Source of the DNA: CAVZLD01 sp963776055
Lineage (GTDB): Bacteria > Planctomycetota > Planctomycetia > Pirellulales > Pirellulaceae
Length of the DNA stretch: 64,000 nucleotides
Direction of reading: 5' to 3'
Assembly: GCA_963776055.1 (NCBI GenBank)
Contig: CAVZLD010000013.1
Coordinates: 248,001 to 312,000 of the forward strand
Position numbers and translations under genes: made by a program. This document shows, piece after piece, positions 53,153-63,081 of this stretch (its first letter is position 1; each line of letters starts with the position of its first letter). Below the pieces are notes generated by a model that was not told the DNA's origin, searched no databases, and worked only from the letters and a program-made list of their open reading frames with translations.

Positions 53153-54183
53153 ATGCTGTTGAGAGAGACGAGATCCACCGCGCAAATCGTCGACGACGCG
53201 AGTTTTATCCGCGGCGGACATCTCGCAGGATTGGACACGGCGCGTTGCCTCGCTGTACTGGCCATCATTTGGGTCCACACGCCTCGTTCCGCAGCGTTGC
53301 AACCCACCATCATTGGCGGTCGGTTTGCCGTGCCTTTCTTTGTCGCAACCACCGTGCTCTTGACCATTCGTGCTCTGTGGAATCAGCCGGAATTGAGCCT
53401 TACGGCCTATGCCCAGAAACGTGCACGGAGACTGTTGCTGCCGTTTGTCGCCTGGACGGTGATCTACCTGGCGCTGAAGCTGTGCAAGCGGATCGCCATT
53501 CCGGATGCGCCAGCGAACTTCCTGGCTGGGAAGTCTGTCTGTTGGGGTCGGCCTACCATTTGTGGTTCCTTCCCTTCCTGTGGGTTGTGAGCTTAACCAC
53601 TTTTGCCATCACCAGAATCGCGTTGGCCCGCGGATGGCAACCTGCGGTGGCGACCGGTGCCGGATTCCTGGCGATCGGACTCTGCCTGGTACCGCTGCGA
53701 CCGGTGGCGCCGCCGTGGGATGGACTTTGGTACATGTGGCTGGCGCTACCCGCCGCGTGCGCATCGGTCCCGCTGGCAATCCTGTTGCTGGAGTACCCTG
53801 CGATCTTCTCTGGTCGGTCGATGGTGTGGTTAGCCGCGGCCACTTTCGTACTTGCCACCTGCCGAATGAACCACGCGGAACGGGCGGCTCTTCCCGAGAC
53901 CCTGGCCGGCCTGTCCTGGCTGCTGCTGGCCCTGGCCTCGCCCCGCTTCGCATCGATCCGATGGATGCACCGGATCGCGTCGCTGGGCCTGGGGATTTAC
54001 CTGGCTCACCTGTTGTTCTTGAAGGTGGGGGAAACGATCGCCGATCGCTGCATACCATCGGCAGGACCCGCGGGTGACGTGCTGCTTTATCTTCTTGCGG
54101 TCCTAGGCAGTGTCCACATCGCGTGGCTCCTTTCTTGCAGTCCGCGGACGCGCTGGCTGATTGGCGCAAACCGCCCGACCTGA
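53153..54183 (+). CDS. Membrane O-acyltransferase (acyltransferase family 3); one apparent frameshift
   Basis: About 343 aa. LAGLDTARCLAVLAIIWVHTP carries the conserved Arg and His of Acyl_transf_3 proteins, which O-acetylate surface sugars. Further hydrophobic helices run to LGIYLAHLLFLKVGE. The frame changes near 53525 (APANFLAG then LLGSAYHLWFLPFLW). It lies 70 bases after the polymerase-like gene on the same strand and fits the exopolysaccharide cluster. Confidence 0.83.
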
Positions 54184-54380
54184 CACCTCGAGCCACATGC
54201 CACGAGCGCAATCAACGGTGATTCCACCACCGTCGAGGTGAAATGCAGCGGAGACTCACGTCATCGACCTAGCACACTCACGGTTCGATCGCTGATCGGT
54301 CAGGGCCCTGCTCAATCGACGTTTTCCTGGTACGATAATCCGCGGGATGTCTATCAGCCTCCGGAAAAGGGATCACGATC

Positions 54381-55307
54381 GTGCTGTCGCTAGATATGGT
54401 TCATCAACAGGATTGCGTACAGGGCATGCGGTCCCTGGATTCGCATTCCGTGAATCTCGCATTTGCGGACCCCCCCTTCAACATTGGCTACGAGTACGAC
54501 GTGTACGACGATCGGCGGAGCGGCGAGGAGTACTTGGACTGGTGCCGGCAATGGATGGGTGAAATCTGTCGCGTCTTGAAGCCGAATGGCACGTTCTGGC
54601 TCGCCATCGGTGACGAGTACGCAGCGGAACTGAAAATGCTGATGCAGCAGGAGCTGAAGCTGACCTGCCGCAGCTGGGTCATTTGGTATTACACCTTCGG
54701 CGTGAACTGCAAGAACAAATTCAGCCGTTCTCACGCGCATCTGTTCCACATGGTTCGCGATGAAGAGGACTTCACGTTCAACGTCGACGCGATCCGGGTC
54801 CCTTCCGCGCGGCAATTAGTGTATCGGGATCGCAGGGCGAATCCGCAGGGACGGCTACCCGACGACACGTGGATTCTGCGACCGCAAGACCTGCCGAAGG
54901 GGTTTCAACCGAACGAAGACACTTGGTATTTCCCTCGCGTCGCCGGGACCTTCAAGGAACGAGCCGGATGGCACGGTTGCCAGATGCCGGAGCAACTGCT
55001 GGGCCGAATCATTCGAGCCTGTTCGCATGAGGGTGACCTTGTCCTCGATCCTTTTGCCGGCAGCGGAACCACTTTGGTCGTCGCCAAGAAGTTGCAGCGA
55101 CACTACGTCGGCTTTGAAGTCTCCGCTGAATATGCAGAGCGGATTCGCTGCCGCCTGGCGGAAGCTCGTCCGGCCGATGAATTGAATGGCGCCCCCGAAC
55201 CGTTGGTCAGCGCACCGAGCACGAGCGAAGGCAAACGTTACCGCAAAAGCGGTCCCCAGACTAACGATCGACAGCAATCGCTCCCCGGATTGGATTCCCA
55301 AGACTGA
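54381..55307 (+). CDS. Orphan DNA methyltransferase (N4-cytosine or N6-adenine, beta type)
   Basis: 308 aa, intact. The order of motifs is DPPF (FADPPFNIGYEYD, catalytic motif IV) near residue 30, then the target-recognition region, then the AdoMet motif FAGSGTT near residue 235: the beta arrangement. GTG 54381 is the start, preceded by AAAAGGGAT. No restriction endonuclease gene lies next to it, so it may be a regulatory or anti-restriction methyltransferase rather than part of a restriction-modification pair. Confidence 0.9.
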   Translation: MLSLDMVHQQDCVQGMRSLDSHSVNLAFADPPFNIGYEYDVYDDRRSGEEYLDWCRQWMGEICRVLKPNGTFWLAIGDEYAAELKMLMQQELKLTCRSWVIWYYTFGVNCKNKFSRSHAHLFHMVRDEEDFTFNVDAIRVPSARQLVYRDRRANPQGRLPDDTWILRPQDLPKGFQPNEDTWYFPRVAGTFKERAGWHGCQMPEQLLGRIIRACSHEGDLVLDPFAGSGTTLVVAKKLQRHYVGFEVSAEYAERIRCRLAEARPADELNGAPEPLVSAPSTSEGKRYRKSGPQTNDRQQSLPGLDSQD

Positions 55308-55340
55308 GGGAGCTCTCACGCCCCCAAGGAGACACACACG

Positions 55341-56165
55341 GTGAAGTTCGCGATCTGCAACGAAACGTTCCAGGATTGGCCGTTCGAGAAAGCCTTTCAG
55401 TTTGCCAAACAGTGCGGCTACGAAGCTGTTGAGTTCGCGCCGTTTACTCTCGGCAACGAAGCAACCTCGATTTCCGGTGCGCAACGCGCACAGATCCGGC
55501 GTCAATTGGATGACGCGGGTCTGCAAGCGATTGGGCTGCATTGGCTGCTGGCCAAGACCGAAGGCTATTACCTGACCTCGCCGGACCGCGCCGTCCAGGT
55601 CCGCACCGGACTGTATCTAACCGAACTGGCCCGTCTCTGCTCCGATCTGGGTGGACACCTCATGGTGCTGGGCTCGCCACAACAGCGCAACTTGCTGCCG
55701 GGTGTCACTCACGATCAGGCAATCGACCTGGCCGCCCGCACGATTCGCCGCGCTGTTTCCGCCTTTGAAGAACACGGCGTGACACTGGCCTTGGAACCAC
55801 TCGGCCCCGCCGAAGGCGATTTCCTGCTGACAGCCGAACAGGCTCTGGAACTGGCAAGGCAGATCGATTCACCGCACGTGCAACTGCACCTGGATGTCAA
55901 GGCGATGTCGAGCGAAGAAAAGCCAATCCCGCAGATCATCCATGACAGCGCCAAATCCCTGGTTCACTTTCACGCGAATGATCCGAATCAGCGAGGCCCC
56001 GGGATGGGCGAAGTGGATTTCGTTCCTATCCTGCAGGCCCTTCGTGACATCGACTACCGCGGCTGGGTTTCTGTCGAAGTATTCGATTACGAGCCCGGAG
56101 TCGAGAGCCTGGTGCGTGACAGTATCGAATATCTGCGAGACTGCCTGTCGCGATTACCCGACTGA
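55341..56165 (+). CDS. Sugar phosphate isomerase/epimerase-like TIM-barrel protein
   Basis: 274 aa, intact, GTG start at 55341. It belongs to the xylose-isomerase-like/AP-endonuclease-2 TIM-barrel superfamily: metal ligands in LEPLGPAEGDFLL, LHLDVKAMSSEE, HFHANDPNQRGPGMGEVDF and VSVEVFDYEPG. The substrate cannot be told from sequence; relatives include myo-inosose dehydratases and sugar epimerases. It follows the methyltransferase by 33 bases, possibly co-transcribed, and converges with lysA. Confidence 0.85.
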   Translation: MKFAICNETFQDWPFEKAFQFAKQCGYEAVEFAPFTLGNEATSISGAQRAQIRRQLDDAGLQAIGLHWLLAKTEGYYLTSPDRAVQVRTGLYLTELARLCSDLGGHLMVLGSPQQRNLLPGVTHDQAIDLAARTIRRAVSAFEEHGVTLALEPLGPAEGDFLLTAEQALELARQIDSPHVQLHLDVKAMSSEEKPIPQIIHDSAKSLVHFHANDPNQRGPGMGEVDFVPILQALRDIDYRGWVSVEVFDYEPGVESLVRDSIEYLRDCLSRLPD

Positions 56166-56179
56166 AACGCGACCGCTCG

Positions 56180-57456
56180 TCAGGCCTGGGGAATCCGCTC
56201 ACCGGCAAACAATTCCTCCAACGGCTGACGCTCCCGAATGAGATGCGGTTGCCCATCACGGATGAGCGTTTCCGCGGCGAATGGCTTGGAGTTGTAATTC
56301 GAAGACATGACGAACCCGTAAGCCCCGGCGCATTCGATGACCAGGTAGTCACCGACCTCTGCTTGCGGCAATTCGCGCGCACACACGAATCCACCATCTT
56401 CCTGCGTGAAGATATCACCCGATTCACAGAGCGGACCGCCGACCACGACCTTCTGTAGCGAGCGACTTGGCTCGTTACCGTCGGATGTCGCCACGCTCAT
56501 CGGGTGATAGGCTCCGTACAGGATGGGCCGTGCAAGGTTATTGAAACCGGCATCCACCAGATAAAAGAGGTTTTCCCCCATCCGCTTGATCGCCCGAATC
56601 TCGGTGACCAGATAACCACTCTCGGCAACCAGATACCGCCCGGGCTCGATCTCGAGCCGGACGGGAGTGCCCCAGTTTCTTGCTCAACCGCTGCCGAGTT
56701 TCATCCCACAAACGATAATACTCGTCGAGATCCACGTAGTCGTCTTCCGGGTGGTACGGAATCGGCAGTCCGCCACCAGTACTGACCATTTCCACCGTGG
56801 GTCCGACGGCGTCCACCGCCGCTTCCATCGCACCGCAGATCTGCGAGAGATGCTGCAGGTCGGTCCCGGATCCGATGTGCATGTGCACTCCCGTGACCGT
56901 CAAACCGTAGTGGCCGGCGCGCGAAATGCACTCCCCGATTTGGCTGTGCCAGATGCCGTGCTTGGATTGCGGTCCCCCGGTGTTCGTCTTTTGAGAATGC
57001 CCGTGCCCAAACCCGGGATTCACTCGCAGCGTTAACGAACGTCCGGGGGCCACTCGACCGTACTGATCGATCATGTCCGGCGATCCAACATTGACAGGAA
57101 TACCGTGGTCGACACACAGTGGCAACGCGACCTGATCGAAGATATCCGCCGTGTAGACGATCGGCGGAGGATCGCCGGCCGGGGAATAGCCGGCCCGCAG
57201 GGCGCGTACGAATCTCTCCCGCACTCACCGCATCGACGAGTACGCCGGCGCGACGCATCAGATCCAGGATGGCCAAGTTGGAACAAGCTTTTTGTGCGTA
57301 GCGAATCACGTCAAATTGGCGAAGATCGGCGATGCGCTGCTGAATCGTCTGTTCGTCGTACACATACGTGGGTGTCCCGAATTGCTGCGCCAACGCGGCG
57401 ATCGGGAGGCCGGCAATCTGTTGTCGGAAGACGGGCCGAGATTCAACGGAAGTCAT
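56180..57456 (-). CDS. lysA: Diaminopimelate decarboxylase; two apparent frameshifts
   Basis: About 425 aa when frames are joined near 57215 and 56660. It makes L-lysine from meso-diaminopimelate using PLP. Motifs: FDVIRYAQKACSNLAILDLM, with the Lys that binds PLP; VTGVHMHIGSGTD; MVSTGGGLPIPY, the phosphate loop; GGPLCESGDIFTQE, with the catalytic Cys from the partner subunit; and AGAYGFVMSSNYNSKPF. ATG 57456 gives MTSVESRPVFRQQIAGL. This is a gene normally essential for growth, so the frameshifts are best explained as sequence errors. Confidence 0.93.
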
Positions 57457-57482
57457 TTTCCATCCCCTTTCTCAAGGAAAAG

Positions 57483-57514
57483 AAGCACCCGGTCGGTTCT
57501 CCGGCCGGGTGCTT
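57483..57514 (-). terminator. Strong intrinsic terminator of the 57558-59204 gene
   Basis: A 14-pair hairpin (AAGCACCCGGTCGG, loop TTCT, CCGGCCGGGTGCTT) with one G-T wobble. Read on the minus strand the stem is followed by CTTTTCC. It begins about 44 bases beyond the stop of the 548-aa secreted protein gene and separates it from lysA. Confidence 0.85.
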
Positions 57515-57557
57515 CATCAAGCAACTGGAGCAGCCAGTTGACCTCGCGCCGTCGAGA

Positions 57558-59204
57558 TCAAAAAGCTCCTTGCGCAGCGTTCATTTGGACTCCCTGCCCG
57601 ATCGCGCGCAACACACCTTCCTCCAGGAGGAAGCGATAGGTCATTCCATCATCGATTGGCAGCGTTCGAATCAGCACGTGATCCTTTCCGTTGGACTGTG
57701 CCAAAATCTCGGCCATCCCACTGATCATCGGGTTCTCCTCGACCGACTCGGCGAACTTCATAATCGAACCGAGGGCAACGACCGCCTGAAACGGCTCCAC
57801 CGCCTGATCCGGCGATTCGGCCGATGCGTCCATCATCTGCTTCAGGTAGGTGATTCCATCCGTACCCAGTGCCAGGTAGGCCGATGTCTCGCCCGTTCCA
57901 ACGACAATATTCAGCTCGTCGCCCAGCACGCGATGTGCATACTCGTCTTCCGATATCGGCAGCGAGAGCGTATGGAAACGAACGCCCGCATGTTCATCGG
58001 CATCGAACTTCACACTCGAGAAGGAGATGTCGGGTTGGTCGTTCGCCATCTCAACTAGCTGTTTGACCGCGGTCTCGACTTCGCTGCCGCTGGCAACATG
58101 CGCGGCCGCTACCAATGTCATCGCCTTTTCTTTCAGGATCACGGAAGCGCAGGAATCCATCTTGCCGGTCTGGATCGTGCTCTTCAGCATCCCAAAGAAG
58201 GTATTCACGAGTTGCTTCGCCGCCTCGCGAGACGCTTCATCTGGCAGGTCTTCGTCTCGGTCGATCTCTCGCTGAGCCGACTGTTTGACGTTCTCCAACG
58301 TCGCCAAAGTCTGGTCAATGTCCTCCGGGGGGATGACGCCGTTCATATTCATGCTGATCGCTGCATCCGCCGCCAGGAACCCCGCAAACTTCGTCTTCGA
58401 ATTCCGGCTTTCGGCGAACTGTTCGGCTAACTTGGTATCGGGACGAGCCGTCATCGAGATATCGAGGTAGGTTCGCCCACCTTCTCGATCAACGCCAAAG
58501 CCCAAGGTCAGCTGGCCTACTTCCTCGATCAGCTGCGTCATCTCTGCGATCTGCGCTTCGGCCATGACGCGTGCATTCGGATCGGCAGCATCTTGCATGC
58601 CTTGCTCCAGGCCCGCTCGGATCTGATTCAACGCCATCTGCTTGAAGCCATCCGGAATATTCTCGATGTAGGCGCGGATTCCAATGTCATAAAGCGTGTC
58701 CAGGTCGCCTAACGTCTGCCGCGGATCGGCGGGCACTTCGCTCAACGAACCGGCACTGTCGCTGATGAACGCCCAACCGCCCTGCTCCTTTACGAAAACC
58801 GGCCGAGGGCCCTGCAGCTGCTGCACGTCTCCACCCACATCCGTCGGGCTTCCGAGCTGCGGCTCCAGCTGCATCAGAAACGCCTTTAAATTCGTGACCG
58901 GCAGGAATCCCATCGGCTTGATCGCACCATCGTCCATCGCAATCACCAGCCCAATCGGTTTTTGTCCGTCAATTCCTTCGAGGTAACCTTTGGCCGTCGG
59001 CAACAGAAACTGGCCGATCTGAGCGTTCCCCGTCGCCTCGAACAAATACTCCACGTCCGACATCAGGGTGTCTGTCGCCCGCACCGAGATCACGACCACC
59101 GGCTCGGCGGCCCGTACGACCGAGAATGTGCCCAACAGCAAGAGGCATAGGGCCAAGCAACGCGAACTCTTCCGTATCCAGGAGTGGGATAGCACGGTAG
59201 TCAT
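57558..59204 (-). CDS. Secreted planctomycete protein of unknown function
   Basis: 548 aa, intact. The signal peptide is SSRCLALCLLLLGTFSVVRAAE. The remainder is soluble and acidic, with no motif I recognise; segments such as GKPIGLVIAMDDGAIKPMGFLPVTNLKAFL and LTLGFGVDREGGRTYLDISMTARPDTKLAEQF suggest an alpha/beta repeat architecture common in planctomycete exported proteins. It is monocistronic, ending at a strong terminator. Confidence 0.78.
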   Translation of the reverse strand: MTTVLSHSWIRKSSRCLALCLLLLGTFSVVRAAEPVVVISVRATDTLMSDVEYLFEATGNAQIGQFLLPTAKGYLEGIDGQKPIGLVIAMDDGAIKPMGFLPVTNLKAFLMQLEPQLGSPTDVGGDVQQLQGPRPVFVKEQGGWAFISDSAGSLSEVPADPRQTLGDLDTLYDIGIRAYIENIPDGFKQMALNQIRAGLEQGMQDAADPNARVMAEAQIAEMTQLIEEVGQLTLGFGVDREGGRTYLDISMTARPDTKLAEQFAESRNSKTKFAGFLAADAAISMNMNGVIPPEDIDQTLATLENVKQSAQREIDRDEDLPDEASREAAKQLVNTFFGMLKSTIQTGKMDSCASVILKEKAMTLVAAAHVASGSEVETAVKQLVEMANDQPDISFSSVKFDADEHAGVRFHTLSLPISEDEYAHRVLGDELNIVVGTGETSAYLALGTDGITYLKQMMDASAESPDQAVEPFQAVVALGSIMKFAESVEENPMISGMAEILAQSNGKDHVLIRTLPIDDGMTYRFLLEEGVLRAIGQGVQMNAAQGAF

Positions 59205-59630
59205 CTCCTTCGATGAAACGTTATCGGATGTACGACCCCAGCGTCCGGTACAGATCCACCGACCCCGCCAGAGTTCCTGGAAAGTCTACCTTCGGATCCA
59301 GCAGGAAGTTTCAGCCACATGACCGGGGCTGCCGTTGTCGCAGGCCATTTCGAGGCTCTTGGCTCGAGAGTTTGTGGGCCCGAACCCTGGAAATGACGGT
59401 CGCCGGCCGCAACGATCCACGTCCCGGCTCCCCCACAATGCGGCCCATCGGCCGCCCGCTACGTCAGACGACGCCCGCAGTCACGGGCCTGTCGCTGATG
59501 CGACCGACCGAGAATTCATCGATCAGGTGCCTGAGTCGCCGCGACGCGTCTCGACATAGCCCAGCTCTGACACGTGACCGTCCACATCAGCCAAACCGCA
59601 ACGAGACGGCGGCCATCGATACCTGCCGAC
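59205..59630. other. Region between the secreted protein and infA
   Basis: About 425 bases. Arg/Pro-rich short frames only. It must contain the promoter of the leftward gene at 59204. No RNA gene or terminator seen. Confidence 0.4.
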
Positions 59631-59852
59631 TCAACGCTCTCGGTAGGTAATCCGCCCCTTTGTCAGGTCGTACGGCGACAGTTCGACCTTGACACGATCT
59701 CCTGGAACGATGCGAATAAAGTGCTTTCGCATCTTGCCAGCCACATGGGCCAACACCTCGGGCCCATCATCCACCTGAACTCGAAATCGAGTGTTCGCCA
59801 ACGCTTGCGTCACCACTCCTTCAACTTCGAGTGCTTCTTCTTTTTTAGACAT
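59631..59852 (-). CDS. infA: Translation initiation factor IF-1
   Basis: 73 aa from ATG 59852, exactly IF-1 length; the open frame extends upstream to 60056, but that part is unrelated. The OB fold sequence is MSKKEEALEVEGVVTQALAN, then FRVQVDDGPEVLAHVAGKMRKHFIRIVPGDRVKVELSPYD, ending LTKGRITYRER, all diagnostic. IF-1 occupies the A site of the 30S subunit during initiation. Monocistronic here rather than beside ribosomal protein genes. Confidence 0.97.
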   Translation of the reverse strand: MSKKEEALEVEGVVTQALANTRFRVQVDDGPEVLAHVAGKMRKHFIRIVPGDRVKVELSPYDLTKGRITYRER

Positions 59853-60147
59853 ACACTTCTCGACCACACATGCTCCATAACATTGAAAATACCGGGCAAA
59901 GCACCGTAAACTATACCAGTTGTAAGACTTGCGTCCAGAGCAACCAGACAAGGCAACCATTAAGATTTTCGCCGCCCACACTTTGGCTCGCCCGGTCAGA
60001 ACGCCGACTTGGCCAGTGCTGACCCCCTGAGAGCGGCCCAAGCCGCGACCGAGCACTACCCCGGACCTCGGCTCGGATCGGTTCCACCACGCCGATCCGA
60101 GCCCCTGTCACTTCGGGCAACAGGACAGTTGCCCCTCCGAGAAACGA

Positions 60148-60596
60148 CTATTCGTAAATCTCGATCACCGACTTCGCCGTCACAGCACCGTCCGGCCCCT
60201 CCGCATAGGCACACACCTCGCCGTAAGCGAAAGTTGTAGATTGCGACATACACAAAGCTCCCATCTGACTGAACGTTCGTCGTGCCCAGGACGCTGCCAC
60301 TGAGGAACACGGTCCAATCGCCGGGATCCCCCACAAGGTTCTTGATCACTCCCGGTGACGATCAGATATCCGCCGTACAGCCTTACCAGCAGTCCGCTGA
60401 TCGCCGGTCGCACCTTGGACGACGTGCGGCAAATCGGTGCCACGTCAATCGCCAATTCGACACCGGCAATTTGGCTGCTCCCGTCCGCCATCCCGGCCGT
60501 TGCCGCGAGCGGGCCGTTTCCCCAGCCTGTGGACATGCAAAGCAACGTGATGGCGACAGCGCTGGCGGGTAGCCGGATGCTCGATCGATAGATCAT
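60148..60596 (-). CDS. Small secreted protein; two apparent frameshifts
   Basis: About 149 aa when frames are joined near 60352 and 60232: signal peptide MIYRSSIRLPASAVAITLLCMSTGWGN, then GLLVRLYGGYLIVTG, VIKNLVGDPGDWTVFLSGSVLGTTNVQSDGSFVYVAIYN and FAYGEVCAYAEGPDGAVTAKSVIEIYE. The second half resembles an Ig-like/beta-sandwich domain. Function unknown. Confidence 0.65.
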
Positions 60597-60777
60597 GACT
60601 CACTCCTTTCGAACCGAATGTGTGCAAGGATCTTCGCCAGACACAGATCTCGATCCGTATCCGCGAGGATCAACGATCTGCAAATCACCATCGGCCGGGT
60701 CGGACGAGATGGCTTAGCCTGGAATGCGAGCCCAAGACGATCGATGTCCTCAGATAGAAGCACCGCAGAGGTGCGTC

Positions 60778-63081
60778 TTAGGGCATCCCTGCGTCAAGAT
60801 CAGGCCGCAACGTTAGCAAGGCGGCCGGCATGACCGCTCGATCCCCAGCGGTGGGCGATAGGCTGCGGTGGGCAGAGCGCAGCAGAGCTTGAAAACGCGG
60901 ATTGTCCTCGAGCTGATGAAACGGGTGTCCGAGTTTGACTCCGTGTCGCTGTAGATCGTGACCGCGGACGCACGCCTGCTCGAGGTAGTCCAAGCATTCC
61001 TCCCACAGCTCCGCAGATTGATCAAGTTCGGCGAGAATACCTGCCAACTTAGCGCCGCAAAAAAAGGTCCCCGCGTCCTCCGGATGAAGTCGAATCACAT
61101 TGCGAATCGCCTTCAGGCCATCCCGTGGAATATGCTTTCCGCCCGACACTCGGTAGCGTTCCAGCGCGAGAATCGCCAGATTCAAATGCGCCTGCCACAT
61201 CTCAGAATCCAAGGCGATCGCGTGGCGAAAGGCAGCATCAGCCTGCTCGGCCAACTGTTCATAGCTCGTCCGTTGAGCACCGGAGGAGTTCACCAAGAGG
61301 TAATAGCAATAGCCAAGGTTGTTCCAAACATCGGCAGACACCGAACCATTTTCGATAAGTTTTCCCAATACGCTCAACGCAACATCGGGCTGGTGACTCT
61401 TGATGAAGCAATAGGCCTTCGCACTCTTAACCGCGGGATCATCTCGCAGCCGAGCGGAGAACCGCAAGTCACGGATGGCATCTTCGAGCAGTTCTTCGGA
61501 GCGGTCGAGCGAGTAGAGCTGGACGGCGGCAGCGGCCCGACCGAGATAGGCATTGGCGGAGACTTCTCCCGCGGCGAGACTTTGGCTGAATGCGTTTCGA
61601 GCCGCGTCGTATTGTCCTTTACGAAACAGCGCAACGCCAACTTTGTAGTGTTGTGCTGACTCCGAGGTACGATCGATCGACATCCCGTAGAACCCAACGA
61701 GCGGCACTATTATCGTCAGTAGAATCGCCAGCACAGATCGCCGACGCCGGCGGACGAATCGCCGAATGCGATGTGTCGGTGACTGATAGCGTTGCAATCG
61801 ATCACGGACGTGGGCAATGGAGGGGAGGCGCTGACCGGGATCAAAACGCAGACAGTCGTCGACCAATCTTGACAACTCCGTGTCAACTCCCGGATGAAGC
61901 TGGCTGACCGGCCGAATGCTGGCCGACTGCAAATCCAGCAGGCGCGCCGCTGTCACATCCGGATCCAGATCCAGAAAGTCACCCTGGAAGGGAGTTCTTC
62001 CGGTGAGCAATTCGTACATGAGACAACCGAAGGCGTACAGATCGGCTCGTTCGTCCACTCGTTCTTTCGAATCACACTTTAACAGGTGGGCGCGGAGTCT
62101 TTCCGGGGCCACATACGGAAAAGTCCATCCGACCTGCAACGAACAGGCGGGGTGTCCGAACGCGAGATTGAAATCGACCAAGACCGGTTGACCATCGGGC
62201 GTAAGCAGAACATTCGCTGGTTTGATATCGCCGTGCATGATGCCGCGCTGATGTGCGTGATCGAGTGCATCGGCAATCTGAATGCTCAGCGTCACGATGC
62301 CCGCAACATAAGACGATTCGGGGCGGATTGGCGAGTGGGTCACGACCGGCTGAAAACGATCGCCCGGTTGGATGTGTCGCCGCGCAGCATCCAGAATGAG
62401 ACCTGCCTGCTCCGGGGGATCCTGTTGTTCTGGAAACGCGAGCTCAATCAGATCATGCAATGTGCTCCGCCCGACGAAGGGCATCCACAAGGAGTACAAC
62501 TGCGATTCTTGGTCGTACTGAAGCGCCTGCACGGGAATGATATGGGGATGGTTGAACCGCCCCAAGGCCTCCGATTCCGGTAGGTCATGTTCGGTCATCT
62601 TCACCACGGCGAATCGCCCACCCAGATTGGGCTGCGTGCAGAGATACACTCGCGAGAAGGCCCCTTGTCCGAGGATCTCCTCAATCCGCGAGCCCAAGAA
62701 CTGATCTCCCGGCTGAGGCCACGACCGATTGTCGCGCACGGGAGACGGAACCAGGTTTTGCCGCGCATACTCATCCGTGCGAATGAAATCCATCAGCACG
62801 GTTTGCACCTTTGGAAACCGCTCGCAGAAACGCAACCCGTCAAACTCCTCGCCGCGCTCGCGTCGAAGGCAGTACTCTTCGTAGGCCAATTCAACCACCA
62901 GCGAAGAGAAGTGGTTCACCGCCGGATGTTCTCTCAGAAAAGTCGCAGCATCCGGGGACGCATCCTGTTGCCAAGTCCGTTTGACCTGCGAAACCAGTTC
63001 ACGCTGATGGCGATAATCGATGGCCGCGGCCGAGCGACCGTCTTTTCGGGGCACGCCGCGTGAATGCCCATGGGATGTCAC
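60778..63081 (-). CDS. Membrane Ser/Thr protein kinase with TPR-like C-terminus
   Basis: About 767 aa from GTG 63081, which overlaps the TGA of the sigma factor gene (GTGA). The kinase domain begins near residue 127 (ILGQGAFSRVYL, glycine loop; FAVVKMTE, VAIK lysine). The catalytic loop is HGDIKPANVLL, with HGD in place of HRD, and the metal-binding segment is DFNLA in place of DFG. VAPERL and DLYAFGCLMYELLTGRTPF complete the core. A single transmembrane helix lies at about 446-465 (SVLAILLTIIVPLVGFYG), followed by TPR-like repeats. The topology suggests cytoplasmic kinase and exported TPR domain. Coupling with an ECF sigma factor suggests that the kinase modulates its activity. Confidence 0.9.
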   Translation of the reverse strand: MTSHGHSRGVPRKDGRSAAAIDYRHQRELVSQVKRTWQQDASPDAATFLREHPAVNHFSSLVVELAYEEYCLRRERGEEFDGLRFCERFPKVQTVLMDFIRTDEYARQNLVPSPVRDNRSWPQPGDQFLGSRIEEILGQGAFSRVYLCTQPNLGGRFAVVKMTEHDLPESEALGRFNHPHIIPVQALQYDQESQLYSLWMPFVGRSTLHDLIELAFPEQQDPPEQAGLILDAARRHIQPGDRFQPVVTHSPIRPESSYVAGIVTLSIQIADALDHAHQRGIMHGDIKPANVLLTPDGQPVLVDFNLAFGHPACSLQVGWTFPYVAPERLRAHLLKCDSKERVDERADLYAFGCLMYELLTGRTPFQGDFLDLDPDVTAARLLDLQSASIRPVSQLHPGVDTELSRLVDDCLRFDPGQRLPSIAHVRDRLQRYQSPTHRIRRFVRRRRRSVLAILLTIIVPLVGFYGMSIDRTSESAQHYKVGVALFRKGQYDAARNAFSQSLAAGEVSANAYLGRAAAAVQLYSLDRSEELLEDAIRDLRFSARLRDDPAVKSAKAYCFIKSHQPDVALSVLGKLIENGSVSADVWNNLGYCYYLLVNSSGAQRTSYEQLAEQADAAFRHAIALDSEMWQAHLNLAILALERYRVSGGKHIPRDGLKAIRNVIRLHPEDAGTFFCGAKLAGILAELDQSAELWEECLDYLEQACVRGHDLQRHGVKLGHPFHQLEDNPRFQALLRSAHRSLSPTAGDRAVMPAALLTLRPDLDAGMP

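Noticed and set aside
57483..57514. A terminator for lysA
   Set aside because: It lies upstream of lysA on the minus strand; it serves the 57558-59204 gene.
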